NCBI GenBank assembly: GCA_034520215.1
Contig: JAXHNR010000001.1
Coordinates: forward strand, 1,106,560-1,170,559
Direction: 5' to 3'
From: Candidatus Krumholzibacteriota bacterium
GTDB lineage: Bacteria; Krumholzibacteriota; Krumholzibacteriia; Krumholzibacteriales; WJIX01
Length of the DNA: 64,000 nt
The translations under genes were made by a program, and so were the position numbers. Positions 9,815 to 18,056 of this stretch are shown piece after piece. Position 1 is the stretch's first letter, and the number at the start of each line of letters is the position of its first letter. The notes beneath the pieces were generated by a model, which saw only the letters and a program-made list of their open reading frames with translations, was not told the DNA's origin and searched no databases.

Positions 9815-10759
9815 TTAATTTAAAACACCAACCAGTTCCTTTTTTAGATTGACGGCAAGCTCATTTCCCGGATCAATCTGAAGCACCTTTTCCAGATGCC
9901 TTGAACTTTCTTCGTTAAATCCGCATTCGAAATATGTCAATGCAATGTTGAGGTGCGCCTTCAAATATTGCGGATTTATTTTCAACGCAGTTTTTAATTC
10001 CATTATGGCATCATCTTTTGCCCCTTTATTTGCATAGGCTATCCCCAGTAAGTTGTGCAAATCCGCGAAATCAGGATTCAGTGAGAGAGCCTTCTTCAAC
10101 TCTGATATAGCGGAATCATATTCACCTCTCTGAATATTCTCCAGAGCAATTTGTCTGCTGACTTGAACAGATGAAGGTTTTTCGCGGAGTATGGAGACGA
10201 ACTGTCGTATCACTTCTTCTTTACCGGTGCCGTTTATTATTTCGCGGATGAGTTTATTAACCTTATTAAGATAGAATCCCGGCGCGCGGGATAGACTGTC
10301 TTTAAGTTCGGCAACTGATTTCTCATATCCACTTTCAGATAAATAGAGTAATTTGGCGTGAAAGATCTTCGCGTTGAAAAAATTAGGATTAATCGAAAGA
10401 GCTCTTTTTATATTATTTATAGCTTCTTCAGTTCTGCCTAGTTTTTCATTTAAATTCGCGCACATATAATATACGTCAGAATAATCAGGCGCAATCTTGA
10501 TCATCTTCAAAAGTAAATCATACGCCTCCTGATATTTCCCTTTTCCCTCAAGTGCTTTCGCGTATTCTATATAAGCCTCACTAATATACATTCTAACCAG
10601 TTCATGCTTATCACTATTCCCGTAGAAATAATCATTTTTTGAGATATATCTCTCAAAATAATTACACGCCTTAGCGTAATCACCTTTACTTAGACAATCT
10701 ATAGCTTTTCTCAAGGATGTCCTTGGGAATAAATTCAAAAAACTATGAATAAATGTCAT
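9815..10759 (-). CDS. Tetratricopeptide repeat protein
   Basis: About 314 residues built largely of TPR units (pattern A-x-x-Y/F-x-x-A-L-x-x-x-P-x). At least six repeats are visible: two near the N-terminus (SKGDYAKACNYF, GKYQEAYDLLLKM), then a spaced set ending in KAHLNIALTYFECG. No signal peptide is evident with the chosen start at 10759, which has AGGAAGG upstream. The longer frame beginning at 10888 would overlap the upstream propeller gene by 55 nt and adds a non-TPR tail, so it was not used. It probably acts as a protein-interaction scaffold with the adjacent J-domain TPR protein. Specific function is not deducible. Confidence 0.8.
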   Translation of the reverse strand: MTFIHSFLNLFPRTSLRKAIDCLSKGDYAKACNYFERYISKNDYFYGNSDKHELVRMYISEAYIEYAKALEGKGKYQEAYDLLLKMIKIAPDYSDVYYMCANLNEKLGRTEEAINNIKRALSINPNFFNAKIFHAKLLYLSESGYEKSVAELKDSLSRAPGFYLNKVNKLIREIINGTGKEEVIRQFVSILREKPSSVQVSRQIALENIQRGEYDSAISELKKALSLNPDFADLHNLLGIAYANKGAKDDAIMELKTALKINPQYLKAHLNIALTYFECGFNEESSRHLEKVLQIDPGNELAVNLKKELVGVLN

Positions 10760-10833
10760 CTCCAGTACCTTCCTATCATGGACTTGCCGTATATTGTTAG
10801 CAACAACCAGGCCAATCATTATATTATTGATTT

Positions 10834-12195
10834 TTATTCCCTTAGCCGCATCTGTTTCATCATAGATGCTCTTTTTTCTACTCTGCAAAAATCCACGGAA
10901 GAATATGTTGGACTGGCAATTGCGAGAATGCCTGTTATTTTATTATTAATTTTGTTTTTCCCTTTTAAGCTTCCTTTGACTACCTTGTCATGAATACCGG
11001 GGGGGAACAGATAATCCTCAAAAAGAGTGTATTTTTCATCCTCTTGTTCGGTTTCAAAGTATAACGAAAATGTCGAATATTCAGTAAGAAGGAAAAAGAT
11101 ATTTACCGAAAAATTGCCGCTTTCCTTATCGTAAGATATATTTTTTACTTTTAAATTCTTGATATCCGTTCCAATCCAGAAATACTTGCAGCCATTCCTT
11201 TGAGATACGAATATTTGACCAAACCTCTTGTAAATAGCGATCCCCCGGGGTTGATCAAATGAGATCTTATTATTATCGTTCTCACCTCCTAAACCGATAA
11301 TATACCTGAGATTGCGATCAAATTTATGAACCTTGTTCTCGACAGAGTCAGTTACATAGATATTGCCATAATAATCAATATCAAGATGGCTGAAAAAGCC
11401 GCTTCCCGGCAGGGATTCATATCTGAATACTTCCGGCTCGCCTTCATCCGGAATTTTCCATAGTCTTTGTCCAAAGCTGTCAACAAGTGCGATAAAATAA
11501 TCATCGTAATACAACCACTCATCACTTGAAGAAGCAATCGATATTGCAGTAGGACCAATAAGTTCAGGAGTTAGACTAAAACTGCTTTCAGCCTCCTTAA
11601 TCCTATCACCTATTTCATATATCGCTATTCTGTTATTACCCCGATCTGTCACATAGAGGTGATTGCTGTCGAGGGAAACCCCAAAAGGATTATCGAGCGG
11701 CATACCATTATATTTTCTGATATAATAGAGGGGTATAAGTTTTCCTTCATGTAATTTATAAAGTATAACTCTATCATTTCCGCTGTCTGTTACAAAGAGA
11801 TTTCCGTGCCTGTCGCCAGTGAGGTCCACGGGGTTTTTCAGTCCAGGCTTATTTCTTCCCGATCCGTCGGATATTTCCAGAGACAGCAACCCTTTATTAT
11901 ACAGGATATGTCCAGTTCCCTCGTCTACGCCGTAAATTGTCAGTTCGTCATCGTCGTATGTAGAAGTAGAATCATCCCGAGAGTACAATTTTGTGCAGAA
12001 TAATCCCTGTGGGTTTATGAATTCTTCTTTAAATGCCGAATAAATACTAAGATGGGTTTGACTAACCTTATGAATCCCGAGGCAATGATACCATGGAGGA
12101 TAAACTAATGTTCCTCTGTCATTTTTCTCTCTTGCGACAAAGAAATAAGCCGATACGGTTAAAATAAGGAAATAAACGGCTATTCTGCTTTTCAT
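10834..12195 (-). CDS. Exported NHL-type beta-propeller protein
   Basis: 453 residues beginning with a short N-terminal hydrophobic segment (SRIAVYFLILTVSAYFFVA) that should act as a signal peptide or anchor. The body contains NHL-like repeats with the characteristic blade ending LFVTDSGNDRV, LYVTDRGNNRI and IYVTDSVENKV, spaced ~50-80 residues apart. The last ~90 residues form a separate beta-rich region. NHL propellers mediate protein or ligand binding; no catalytic motif is seen. It is followed by the TPR and J-domain TPR genes, all on the minus strand. Likely a periplasmic or surface-exposed binding protein. Confidence 0.75.
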   Translation of the reverse strand: MKSRIAVYFLILTVSAYFFVAREKNDRGTLVYPPWYHCLGIHKVSQTHLSIYSAFKEEFINPQGLFCTKLYSRDDSTSTYDDDELTIYGVDEGTGHILYNKGLLSLEISDGSGRNKPGLKNPVDLTGDRHGNLFVTDSGNDRVILYKLHEGKLIPLYYIRKYNGMPLDNPFGVSLDSNHLYVTDRGNNRIAIYEIGDRIKEAESSFSLTPELIGPTAISIASSSDEWLYYDDYFIALVDSFGQRLWKIPDEGEPEVFRYESLPGSGFFSHLDIDYYGNIYVTDSVENKVHKFDRNLRYIIGLGGENDNNKISFDQPRGIAIYKRFGQIFVSQRNGCKYFWIGTDIKNLKVKNISYDKESGNFSVNIFFLLTEYSTFSLYFETEQEDEKYTLFEDYLFPPGIHDKVVKGSLKGKNKINNKITGILAIASPTYSSVDFCRVEKRASMMKQMRLRE

Positions 12196-12284
12196 TCTAT
12201 TTCACTTTCGAAATCAAAATCCGGAAAATATTCGATATTATCAATAAATTTCAAAAAACTTATACGAATACTGAACCTTTCAAG

Positions 12285-12322
12285 ATAACTGCGTGCTTCT
12301 TTCCCGGCTTTAATTCACGCAG
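12285..12322 (-). terminator. Possible hairpin downstream of guaA
   Basis: In the 200-bp gap after guaA a 7-bp inverted repeat, CTGCGTG and CACGCAG, encloses a ~19-nt loop. On the minus strand it would follow guaA by about 75 nt. There is no strong U-run after the stem, so an intrinsic terminator is only weakly supported. Confidence 0.25.
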
Positions 12323-12395
12323 AAATCGCGCCAAGAAATTAATTATCATATCTTTTAAATGGATAACTTCTATAACGGCAATAGATATATTTTTG

Positions 12396-13949
12396 CTATT
12401 CCCATTCTATTGTCGCGGGTGGTTTTGAGCTTATATCATAAAGAACTCTGTTTATGCCTCTGACATTATTAATAATTTTGTTGGAGACATATTGGAGAAA
12501 TTCATATGGCAATTTCGCCCAATCCGCGGTCATTCCGTCAACACTCGTTACGGCTCTTAAAACGACAGTTTGTTGATATGTTCTTTCATCCCCCATTACT
12601 CCGACACTTTTTACAGGTAAAAGTACTGAAAATGCCTGCCAAACTTTATCATAGAGTCCATATTCCCTCAATGCTTCAATAAAGAGATGGTCCGCGCTCC
12701 TGAGAAGCTCAAGCTTTTGCGGCAAGATCTCCCCCGGAATTCTTACTGCCAGACCCGGGCCTGGAAAGGGATGCCTGTTGTTCTGGTTCTCAGGAAGTCC
12801 AAGATAAGCTCCGACATTTCGAACCTCATCCTTGAAAAGCAGAGAGAGCGGTTCAATCAATTTGAAATCCATTTCATCCGGAAGTCCGCCGACATTGTGA
12901 TGTGATTTAATTGTATCAGATGGACCAAACGTAGATCGGCTTTCAATTACATCCGGATAAAGTGTACCCTGAGCGAGAAACTCAAAGGGTCCGGATTCAT
13001 TACTTTGTTGATCAAAAATATCAATAAAACAATTCCCTATTATCTTTCTCTTTTCCTCGGCATCAACTACACCCTTCAATCTTGAAAGAAATTCATCAGA
13101 AGCGTCAATAAATACCAGCTCAGACGAAAGGTTATCTGTAAGCATTTCTCTGACTTCTTCAGCTTCTTTGAGTCTTAGAAGACCGTTATCAACGAATACA
13201 GGGCATAATTGTTTCCCTATAGCACGGTCTACCAGAATTGACATGACCGAACTGTCCACCCCCCCGCTTACCGCGCAGAGAACTCTCGAATCGCCAACTA
13301 ATTGTCTGATCCTTTCAATCTCCATATCAACAAATGATGCTGAAGTCCAGTCGGCATTACATCCACATATATCTAAAATAAAATTTTCTATGATCTTATC
13401 CCCGTATTCCGTGTGAAAGACTTCAGGGTGAAATTGAAGACCGTAAATTCTGTCTGAAGTATTACTAAAAGCGGCTATTTTACAGTCATCAGAGGAAGCC
13501 GCCGATATAAAACCTTCAGGTATACTTACAACTTTTACACCATGACTCATCCAGACTCTCTGTTTTTCCGGTGTTTCCTTAAAGATTGGGTTATAACTAT
13601 CAGCTTTAATGATTGTATGACCGAATTCTCCGCTTGAGGATTTCTTTACTTCAGAGCCCAGCATCTTTGCGATAAGCTGCATCCCATAGCAAATGCCGAG
13701 CACTGGAACTTCGAGAGAAAAAATATCAGCTTTTAGCTCCGGCGCGTCACTCTTGCCGACATCCGCCGGCCCCCCTGACAAAATTATTCCGCGCGGGTTC
13801 TCGTCTTTGATCTCTTTCAGCGTTGAATTGAAAGGCAGTATAACTGAAAAAACATTCTTACTCCTTATACTTCTCCCAATGAGCTGAGTATATTGCGAGC
13901 CGAAGTCAAGGATCACAATTGAACTTCCCTGCCACTCCTTGTTTTCCAT
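12396..13949 (-). CDS. guaA: GMP synthase (glutamine-hydrolysing)
   Basis: Converts XMP to GMP using ATP and glutamine. The N-terminal class I amidotransferase has the nucleophile in LGICYGMQ (~residue 87) and the His/Glu pair in GLQFHPEVFH (~172). The ATP pyrophosphatase P-loop is AVSGGVDSS (~230). The dimerisation domain ends with the near-invariant PPATIEWE. Length (~517) is normal. The upstream purH stop overlaps a possible TTG start at 13961; an ATG four codons later (13949) is preferred, though neither has a strong Shine-Dalgarno. Last gene of the purN-purC-purH-guaA purine operon. Confidence 0.97.
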   Translation of the reverse strand: MENKEWQGSSIVILDFGSQYTQLIGRSIRSKNVFSVILPFNSTLKEIKDENPRGIILSGGPADVGKSDAPELKADIFSLEVPVLGICYGMQLIAKMLGSEVKKSSSGEFGHTIIKADSYNPIFKETPEKQRVWMSHGVKVVSIPEGFISAASSDDCKIAAFSNTSDRIYGLQFHPEVFHTEYGDKIIENFILDICGCNADWTSASFVDMEIERIRQLVGDSRVLCAVSGGVDSSVMSILVDRAIGKQLCPVFVDNGLLRLKEAEEVREMLTDNLSSELVFIDASDEFLSRLKGVVDAEEKRKIIGNCFIDIFDQQSNESGPFEFLAQGTLYPDVIESRSTFGPSDTIKSHHNVGGLPDEMDFKLIEPLSLLFKDEVRNVGAYLGLPENQNNRHPFPGPGLAVRIPGEILPQKLELLRSADHLFIEALREYGLYDKVWQAFSVLLPVKSVGVMGDERTYQQTVVLRAVTSVDGMTADWAKLPYEFLQYVSNKIINNVRGINRVLYDISSKPPATIEWE

Positions 13950-13957
13950 AGTATTAC

Positions 13958-15508
13958 TCAATGTTTGAAATGCCTCGTTCCCGTCATTGCCATCGTAATA
14001 CCCATCTCTTCCGCCGCTTTTATCACTTTCTTGTCTCTTATTGAACCGCCTGGTTGTATAACAGCCCTTACTCCAGCTTCAACAAGAACTTCTACTCCGT
14101 CGGGGAAAGGGAAAAAGGCGTCAGATGCCGCGCAGGCACCTTCTATATCGAGTCCACTGCTTCGTGCTTTTTCCACTGAAATCCTGCAGGAATCAACACG
14201 GCTCATTTGACCCGCTCCGACTCCTATTGTTCCATCGCGGTCACATATCACTATAGCATTCGATTTTATATGTTTTACTATTTTCCAGGCGAGTTTAAGA
14301 GATCGTAATTCATCATCACTGGGTTTCCGGGATGTAACAAAATCCAGACGGTCAAGCTCGTCGAAACCTGTATCCCTTTCCTGAACTAATACAAGTCGAC
14401 CTGCTTCCTTTACATCGGTTCCGCCGATCTCTTTTTCCCATTCTGATTCCGGAATAACTATCAATCTCAGATTCTTCTTCTTGCTTAGTATTTCCCTGGC
14501 ACTATCTGTAACACCCCTTGACAGAAGTACTTCGATGAAACCTTCGCCGGCAGCTTTCGCCAGTTTCTCGTCAACCACTCCATTGACCGCAACGACACTC
14601 CCGAATGCTGACATAGGGTCTGTTTTTCGGGCTCTTACGAAACTCTCATAGGGCTTACCGCAAGCTGCCGCGCCACAGGGATTCATATGTTTGTTTACAG
14701 TACAGGAACCGTATCCAATATCTTTTGAGAGCATAAAAGCGGCGTACATATCCATTATATTATTAAAGGAAAGTTCTTTTCCCTGCAACTTTTGAAAATC
14801 AGCAAGGTATTCATTTTGAGAATCCTTTTCATACAACACCGCTTTCAAATGGGGGTTTTCTCCATATCTAAGCCGGCGTAATTTCCGAAATGAAAGAACA
14901 CGCTGCTCTGGAAAGATCTCCCCGCCTTTCAACGAATCGAAGTAATTTGATATAGCGGCGTCATAAGAAGCTGTATGATGGAATGCTTTTGACGCGTATC
15001 CGCGCCTTGCATCTAAGGGAATATCTCCGTCACCACCGGCAAGATGTTCTATTACATCATCGTAATCGGCCGGATCAACGATAACTGCTACTGAATGATA
15101 GTTCTTAGCTGCCGATCTTACTAATGTTGGGCCGCCGATATCAATTTTCTCGACAATTTCCCTCTGACTGAGATTGGAGTTTGAAGCGGCTTCTCTGAAT
15201 TTATAAAGATTAACAACTACCATATCAATCATTTCAATACCGAGATCCTTCGCCTCGTCAAGGTGAATATCTCTGCTTCTGTCGGCAAGAATACCGCCGT
15301 GAACCATAGGATGAAGTGTCTTTACCCGTCCATTCATAATTTCCGGAAAACCTGTAATCTTACTTATTTCAGTCACTTTTATTCCTGATTCCTCTAAAGC
15401 CGACGCGGTTCCACCGGATGCTATAATTTCGATTCCCATTCCGGACAATTTACCCGCAAACTCCGCTATACCCTTTTTATCTGTCACACTGATAAGAACG
15501 CGTTTCAT
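13958..15508 (-). CDS. purH: Bifunctional AICAR transformylase / IMP cyclohydrolase
   Basis: Catalyses the last two steps of IMP synthesis. The N-terminal MGS-like cyclohydrolase domain starts with KRVLISVTDKKGI and contains SGGTASALE and GRVKTLHPMVHGG. The C-terminal AICAR formyltransferase domain starts near residue 200, with LRYGENPHLKA and the catalytic region CTVNKHMNPCGAA. A late FFPFPDGVE and QPGGSIRD segment is typical. At 516 residues it is full length. It overlaps purC by 4 nt and guaA starts at or just after its stop, indicating translational coupling. Confidence 0.97.
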   Translation of the reverse strand: MKRVLISVTDKKGIAEFAGKLSGMGIEIIASGGTASALEESGIKVTEISKITGFPEIMNGRVKTLHPMVHGGILADRSRDIHLDEAKDLGIEMIDMVVVNLYKFREAASNSNLSQREIVEKIDIGGPTLVRSAAKNYHSVAVIVDPADYDDVIEHLAGGDGDIPLDARRGYASKAFHHTASYDAAISNYFDSLKGGEIFPEQRVLSFRKLRRLRYGENPHLKAVLYEKDSQNEYLADFQKLQGKELSFNNIMDMYAAFMLSKDIGYGSCTVNKHMNPCGAAACGKPYESFVRARKTDPMSAFGSVVAVNGVVDEKLAKAAGEGFIEVLLSRGVTDSAREILSKKKNLRLIVIPESEWEKEIGGTDVKEAGRLVLVQERDTGFDELDRLDFVTSRKPSDDELRSLKLAWKIVKHIKSNAIVICDRDGTIGVGAGQMSRVDSCRISVEKARSSGLDIEGACAASDAFFPFPDGVEVLVEAGVRAVIQPGGSIRDKKVIKAAEEMGITMAMTGTRHFKH

Positions 15509-16422
15509 ACTTTTACTCCGTACCTTTCTATATCTATATCGTCAAATAATCTTTCAACAGACATTTTATAACGCTCTGTCGTTTTCCGGACTATCTCAGC
15601 CGGCAATTCTGGAGCGGGAGGATTGTGATCCCATCCCGTTTCATCGAGATAATCTCTTATAAACTGCTTGTCGAGACTACGCTGTTTCCTGCCCGGCTGA
15701 TACTCTTCAGCTAGCCAGAAACGTGATGAATCAGGGGTGAGAATTTCATCTATGACAACAATCTCTCCGTCTATAAAACCAAATTCAAACTTTGTGTCTG
15801 CTATCAATATGCCTTTCTCTGAGGCATATCTGCTGGCTCTATTAAAAATAGTCAAGCTTAATTGTTTTATTCTGTCTATTGTATCTTTCCCCACGATTGT
15901 GGCGGCTCTTTCCACTGTAATATTTTCATCGTGCCCGGAATCCGCTTTTGTAGACGGAGTAAATATAGGTTCCTCTAATTTCTGGGAATTTTCAAGGCCG
16001 GCCGGCAACTTTATTCCGCATACCGACCCATTATCACAGTATTCGCGCCATCCCGACCCGGTGATATAACCCCTGACAATACACTCGAGATCGATCCTTT
16101 CAGCCTTTCTGACAAGCATTGACCTCCCGTGAAGCAATTCTTTGAACTTGTTGAACGGTGCCGGATAATCGTTGACATCGATGCTTATTTTGTGGTTGGG
16201 AATATCTGTAAACCAGTCAAACCATCTTGACGATATAATATTAAGAACAACTCCTTTTCCGGGGATCAAACTCGGAAGAACGGAGTCATAGGCCGACACT
16301 CTGTCCGATACTATAATAAGGAGTTTATCATCAAGGTCATAGATATCCCTCACTTTACCCCTATGAAGAGGGTCAACTCCTAACAACTTTGAATAATCAC
16401 TTATTTCCCTTGCATTTTTCAT
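15505..16422 (-). CDS. purC: SAICAR synthetase
   Basis: Phosphoribosylaminoimidazole-succinocarboxamide synthase joins CAIR and aspartate using ATP. HRGKVRDIYDL near residue 20, SDRVSAYDSVLP, and ECIVRGYITGSGWREY are characteristic, as is the late DTKFEFGF motif. The ~305-residue length matches the longer SAICAR synthetase type found in many bacteria and yeast. The start at 16422 is supported by AAGGAGAG nine bases upstream; the open frame extends further upstream but that part lies inside purN. purC overlaps the 3' end of purN by 26 nt and purH by 4 nt. Confidence 0.96.
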   Translation of the reverse strand: MKNAREISDYSKLLGVDPLHRGKVRDIYDLDDKLLIIVSDRVSAYDSVLPSLIPGKGVVLNIISSRWFDWFTDIPNHKISIDVNDYPAPFNKFKELLHGRSMLVRKAERIDLECIVRGYITGSGWREYCDNGSVCGIKLPAGLENSQKLEEPIFTPSTKADSGHDENITVERAATIVGKDTIDRIKQLSLTIFNRASRYASEKGILIADTKFEFGFIDGEIVVIDEILTPDSSRFWLAEEYQPGRKQRSLDKQFIRDYLDETGWDHNPPAPELPAEIVRKTTERYKMSVERLFDDIDIERYGVKV

Positions 16423-17035
16423 AAATAAAAACTCTCCTTCCTTTTGTCTCAATTCTTGATTCAGCAAACAGCTTAACAGCTTTCACGTAAGCTTTATGCT
16501 CTTCTTTAAGAATCTTCCTGCTCAGTGTTTCTTCGTTATCTTCCTGAGAAACCGGAACCGTTCTTTGTATAATAATGGGGCCTGTATCTATTCCCTTATC
16601 TACAAAATGTACTGTGCAGCCTGAAAAACGGACTCCATAGTCTATTGCTTGTTTCTGAGCGTTTAATCCTTTGAAGCTCGGCAGCAGCGCGGGATGAACA
16701 TTCATTATCCTCCCTTCATATTCATCAAGCAAGTCACCCTTTAAGATCCTCATAAATCCCGCGAGACATATAAGACCAATCTCCAACTCCTGAAAAATAT
16801 CGCTTATGAGACGGCTGGATTCAGAACTCATCGCGCCTCTTATTGGACCACAGTCAACAACAGTGCTTTCTATATTCATCTCTTTCGCTATGTTTAAGGC
16901 TCCCGCTTTGGGATTATCAACTATAAGATGCTTCAATACCGCCGGGAAATCATCCTCGGCGCAGTTTTCCGCAAGTGCCTTGAAATTTGTGCCCCTCCCT
17001 GAGGCCATTACTGCGACATTTATCTGACTGTTCAT
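16397..17035 (-). CDS. purN: Phosphoribosylglycinamide formyltransferase (folate-dependent)
   Basis: Transfers a formyl group from 10-formyl-tetrahydrofolate to GAR. The phosphate-binding ASGRGTNF lies at residues 11-18. The catalytic Asn/His pair is in NVHPALLPSF (~110), and the catalytic aspartate in GIDTGPII (~145). It is a normal 212-residue length. First gene of the four-gene purine cluster that continues with purC, purH and guaA. The 256-bp region upstream carries the remnant of a repeat element (17200-17260) rather than a recognisable purine riboswitch. Confidence 0.96.
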   Translation of the reverse strand: MNSQINVAVMASGRGTNFKALAENCAEDDFPAVLKHLIVDNPKAGALNIAKEMNIESTVVDCGPIRGAMSSESSRLISDIFQELEIGLICLAGFMRILKGDLLDEYEGRIMNVHPALLPSFKGLNAQKQAIDYGVRFSGCTVHFVDKGIDTGPIIIQRTVPVSQEDNEETLSRKILKEEHKAYVKAVKLFAESRIETKGRRVFIYEKCKGNK

Positions 17036-17199
17036 ATGTGTTGCTCCAAAACTCCATTATTGATTGTGTTAGCCATAAAAAACTACAAAACAGGCTCCAC
17101 CTGTTTTCGAATAGATAAGACTTACTTATTTTCAGTTAAGAGGTATTATAGATTTTAATCTGAGGATTTACAATAGAAAAATCAAAAGTGGAGAGTAAC

Positions 17200-17260
17200 T
17201 GGAGTTTCTCCAATTTTTATAACCTATAAGGTAGTCGATGATTTGTAATAGTATACGGCT
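17200..17260. repeat. Remnant of structured repeat, subfamily A (one end only)
   Basis: 61 bp starting TGGAGTTTCTCC and ending GTATACGGCT match, in reverse complement, the short arm of the two intact subfamily A copies (20986-21045 and 25653-25712). Compared with the 25402 copy, only about four positions differ, all C-to-T or G-to-A transitions. The copy stops at the point where the inverted-repeat stem would begin, so the core and the long arm are missing. It lies between purN and the BamE-like lipoprotein gene. Confidence 0.85.
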
Positions 17261-17280
17261 TTGCCGGAAAAGCCTTTTTA
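17257..17280 (+). terminator. Terminator-like hairpin on the plus strand
   Basis: GGCTTT (17257-17262) pairs with AAAGCC (17269-17274) around a 6-nt loop, followed by TTTTTA. This has the form of an intrinsic terminator for plus-strand transcription, although both neighbouring genes read on the minus strand. It begins exactly where the repeat remnant ends. For the minus strand there is no U-run after the stem. Confidence 0.35.
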
Positions 17281-17291
17281 TTCAAAAAAGA

Positions 17292-17735
17292 TTATTTCCC
17301 TCCAGGATCTGATATAGAAACCCTTTCTCTAATTCCACTTATACCGGCAGAATTCTGCATCCTGAAATTTGTAAATCTCTTTATCTCAATATCCCAATCG
17401 TACAAATCTGATCCTGTAAAATCCAGTGTGTAAATTAATACAGAACCTTCGTCTGTTCCTTTGGTGTAATACACCCAGTGCTGGTTGTTTCGTATATCAT
17501 CAGCTAGCAGAACATTTGGAAATCCCCATGAAGCAACCACTTCCTCACGCTTCATACCTCTAATAATCTCTCCATTAACTATTTGGGAACCATAATCACA
17601 GTCGGGATGAGAATTCACATAATCAGCTCTTAATTGATAATCAACACACTCCTCTCTTCCTATAGTTGTCATTTCCGAACAACCAAAGAAAAGAATAAGT
17701 GATCCCAGAAAAACCAATAAAAGGAATTGACGCAT
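17292..17735 (-). CDS. Lipoprotein with BamE/SmpA-like domain
   Basis: 147 residues with a lipoprotein signal: hydrophobic core LLLVFLGSLILF then lipobox FFGC-S, cysteine at residue 19. The mature part contains IIRGMKREEVVASWGFP and HWVYYTKG, which follow the SmpA/OmlA/BamE pattern (I-x-x-GM-x-x-x-EV-x-x-x-WG-x-P, then W-V-Y). It may therefore be a small outer-membrane-anchored accessory factor, but it is too divergent to call BamE. The start has AAAGGAGG five bases upstream. A strong sigma-70-type promoter lies at 17904-17931, predicting a leader of ~160 nt. Confidence 0.7.
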   Translation of the reverse strand: MRQFLLLVFLGSLILFFGCSEMTTIGREECVDYQLRADYVNSHPDCDYGSQIVNGEIIRGMKREEVVASWGFPNVLLADDIRNNQHWVYYTKGTDEGSVLIYTLDFTGSDLYDWDIEIKRFTNFRMQNSAGISGIRERVSISDPGGK

Positions 17736-18056
17736 TCCGGCCTCCTTTCCCTCACTTATGGAGGTCTGGAGTTGTTTCCCGTTTACACATTTGAAAAGCT
17801 AAACCCTAACCCGCATAATACAATCAAAGCGAAACAGGAATTCTAATCTTCGGGGCCTCGTCACTTTTTGCGGTACAGTAAGCAGCCCACCTACCTATTA
17901 AATATTATACCACAGTAAAAGTTATCGTCAACCGCCTCAACCGTAATTATTAGTTATTTTTCTATGTTAATACAAGTATATCATAATATATACACTATAA
18001 TATATCGTTCTAAATGCTATCTCATAAAAAAACTTGATTCAGATTACGATTATTTC
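17736..18056. other. 321-bp gene-free leader and promoter region
   Basis: Holds the promoter at 17904-17931 for the minus-strand lipoprotein gene and its predicted ~160-nt untranslated leader. The leader contains a GC-rich patch (GAGGCCCCG near 17850) but I recognise no riboswitch class in it. The part from 17935 to 18056 is very AT-rich and follows the stop of nothing on the plus strand; it separates the glycosyltransferase 3' end from this promoter. A TGGAGTTGTTTCCC stretch at 17767 faintly echoes the repeat-element terminus. Confidence 0.5.
17904..17931 (-). promoter_or_regulatory. Sigma-70-type promoter for the BamE-like lipoprotein
   Basis: On the minus strand TTGACG (17926-17931) is followed by a 16-bp spacer and a perfect TATAAT (17904-17909). 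It is the best housekeeping-type promoter seen in the window and is correctly oriented toward the gene starting at 17735. Confidence 0.7.

Noticed and set aside
17036-17291. Purine riboswitch upstream of purN
   Set aside because: No purine-aptamer core was recognised; the region holds a repeat remnant and a plus-strand hairpin.
17767-17780. TGGAGTTGTTTCCC, similar to the repeat terminus
   Set aside because: Only the end-like bases match and the following sequence is unrelated to the arms.
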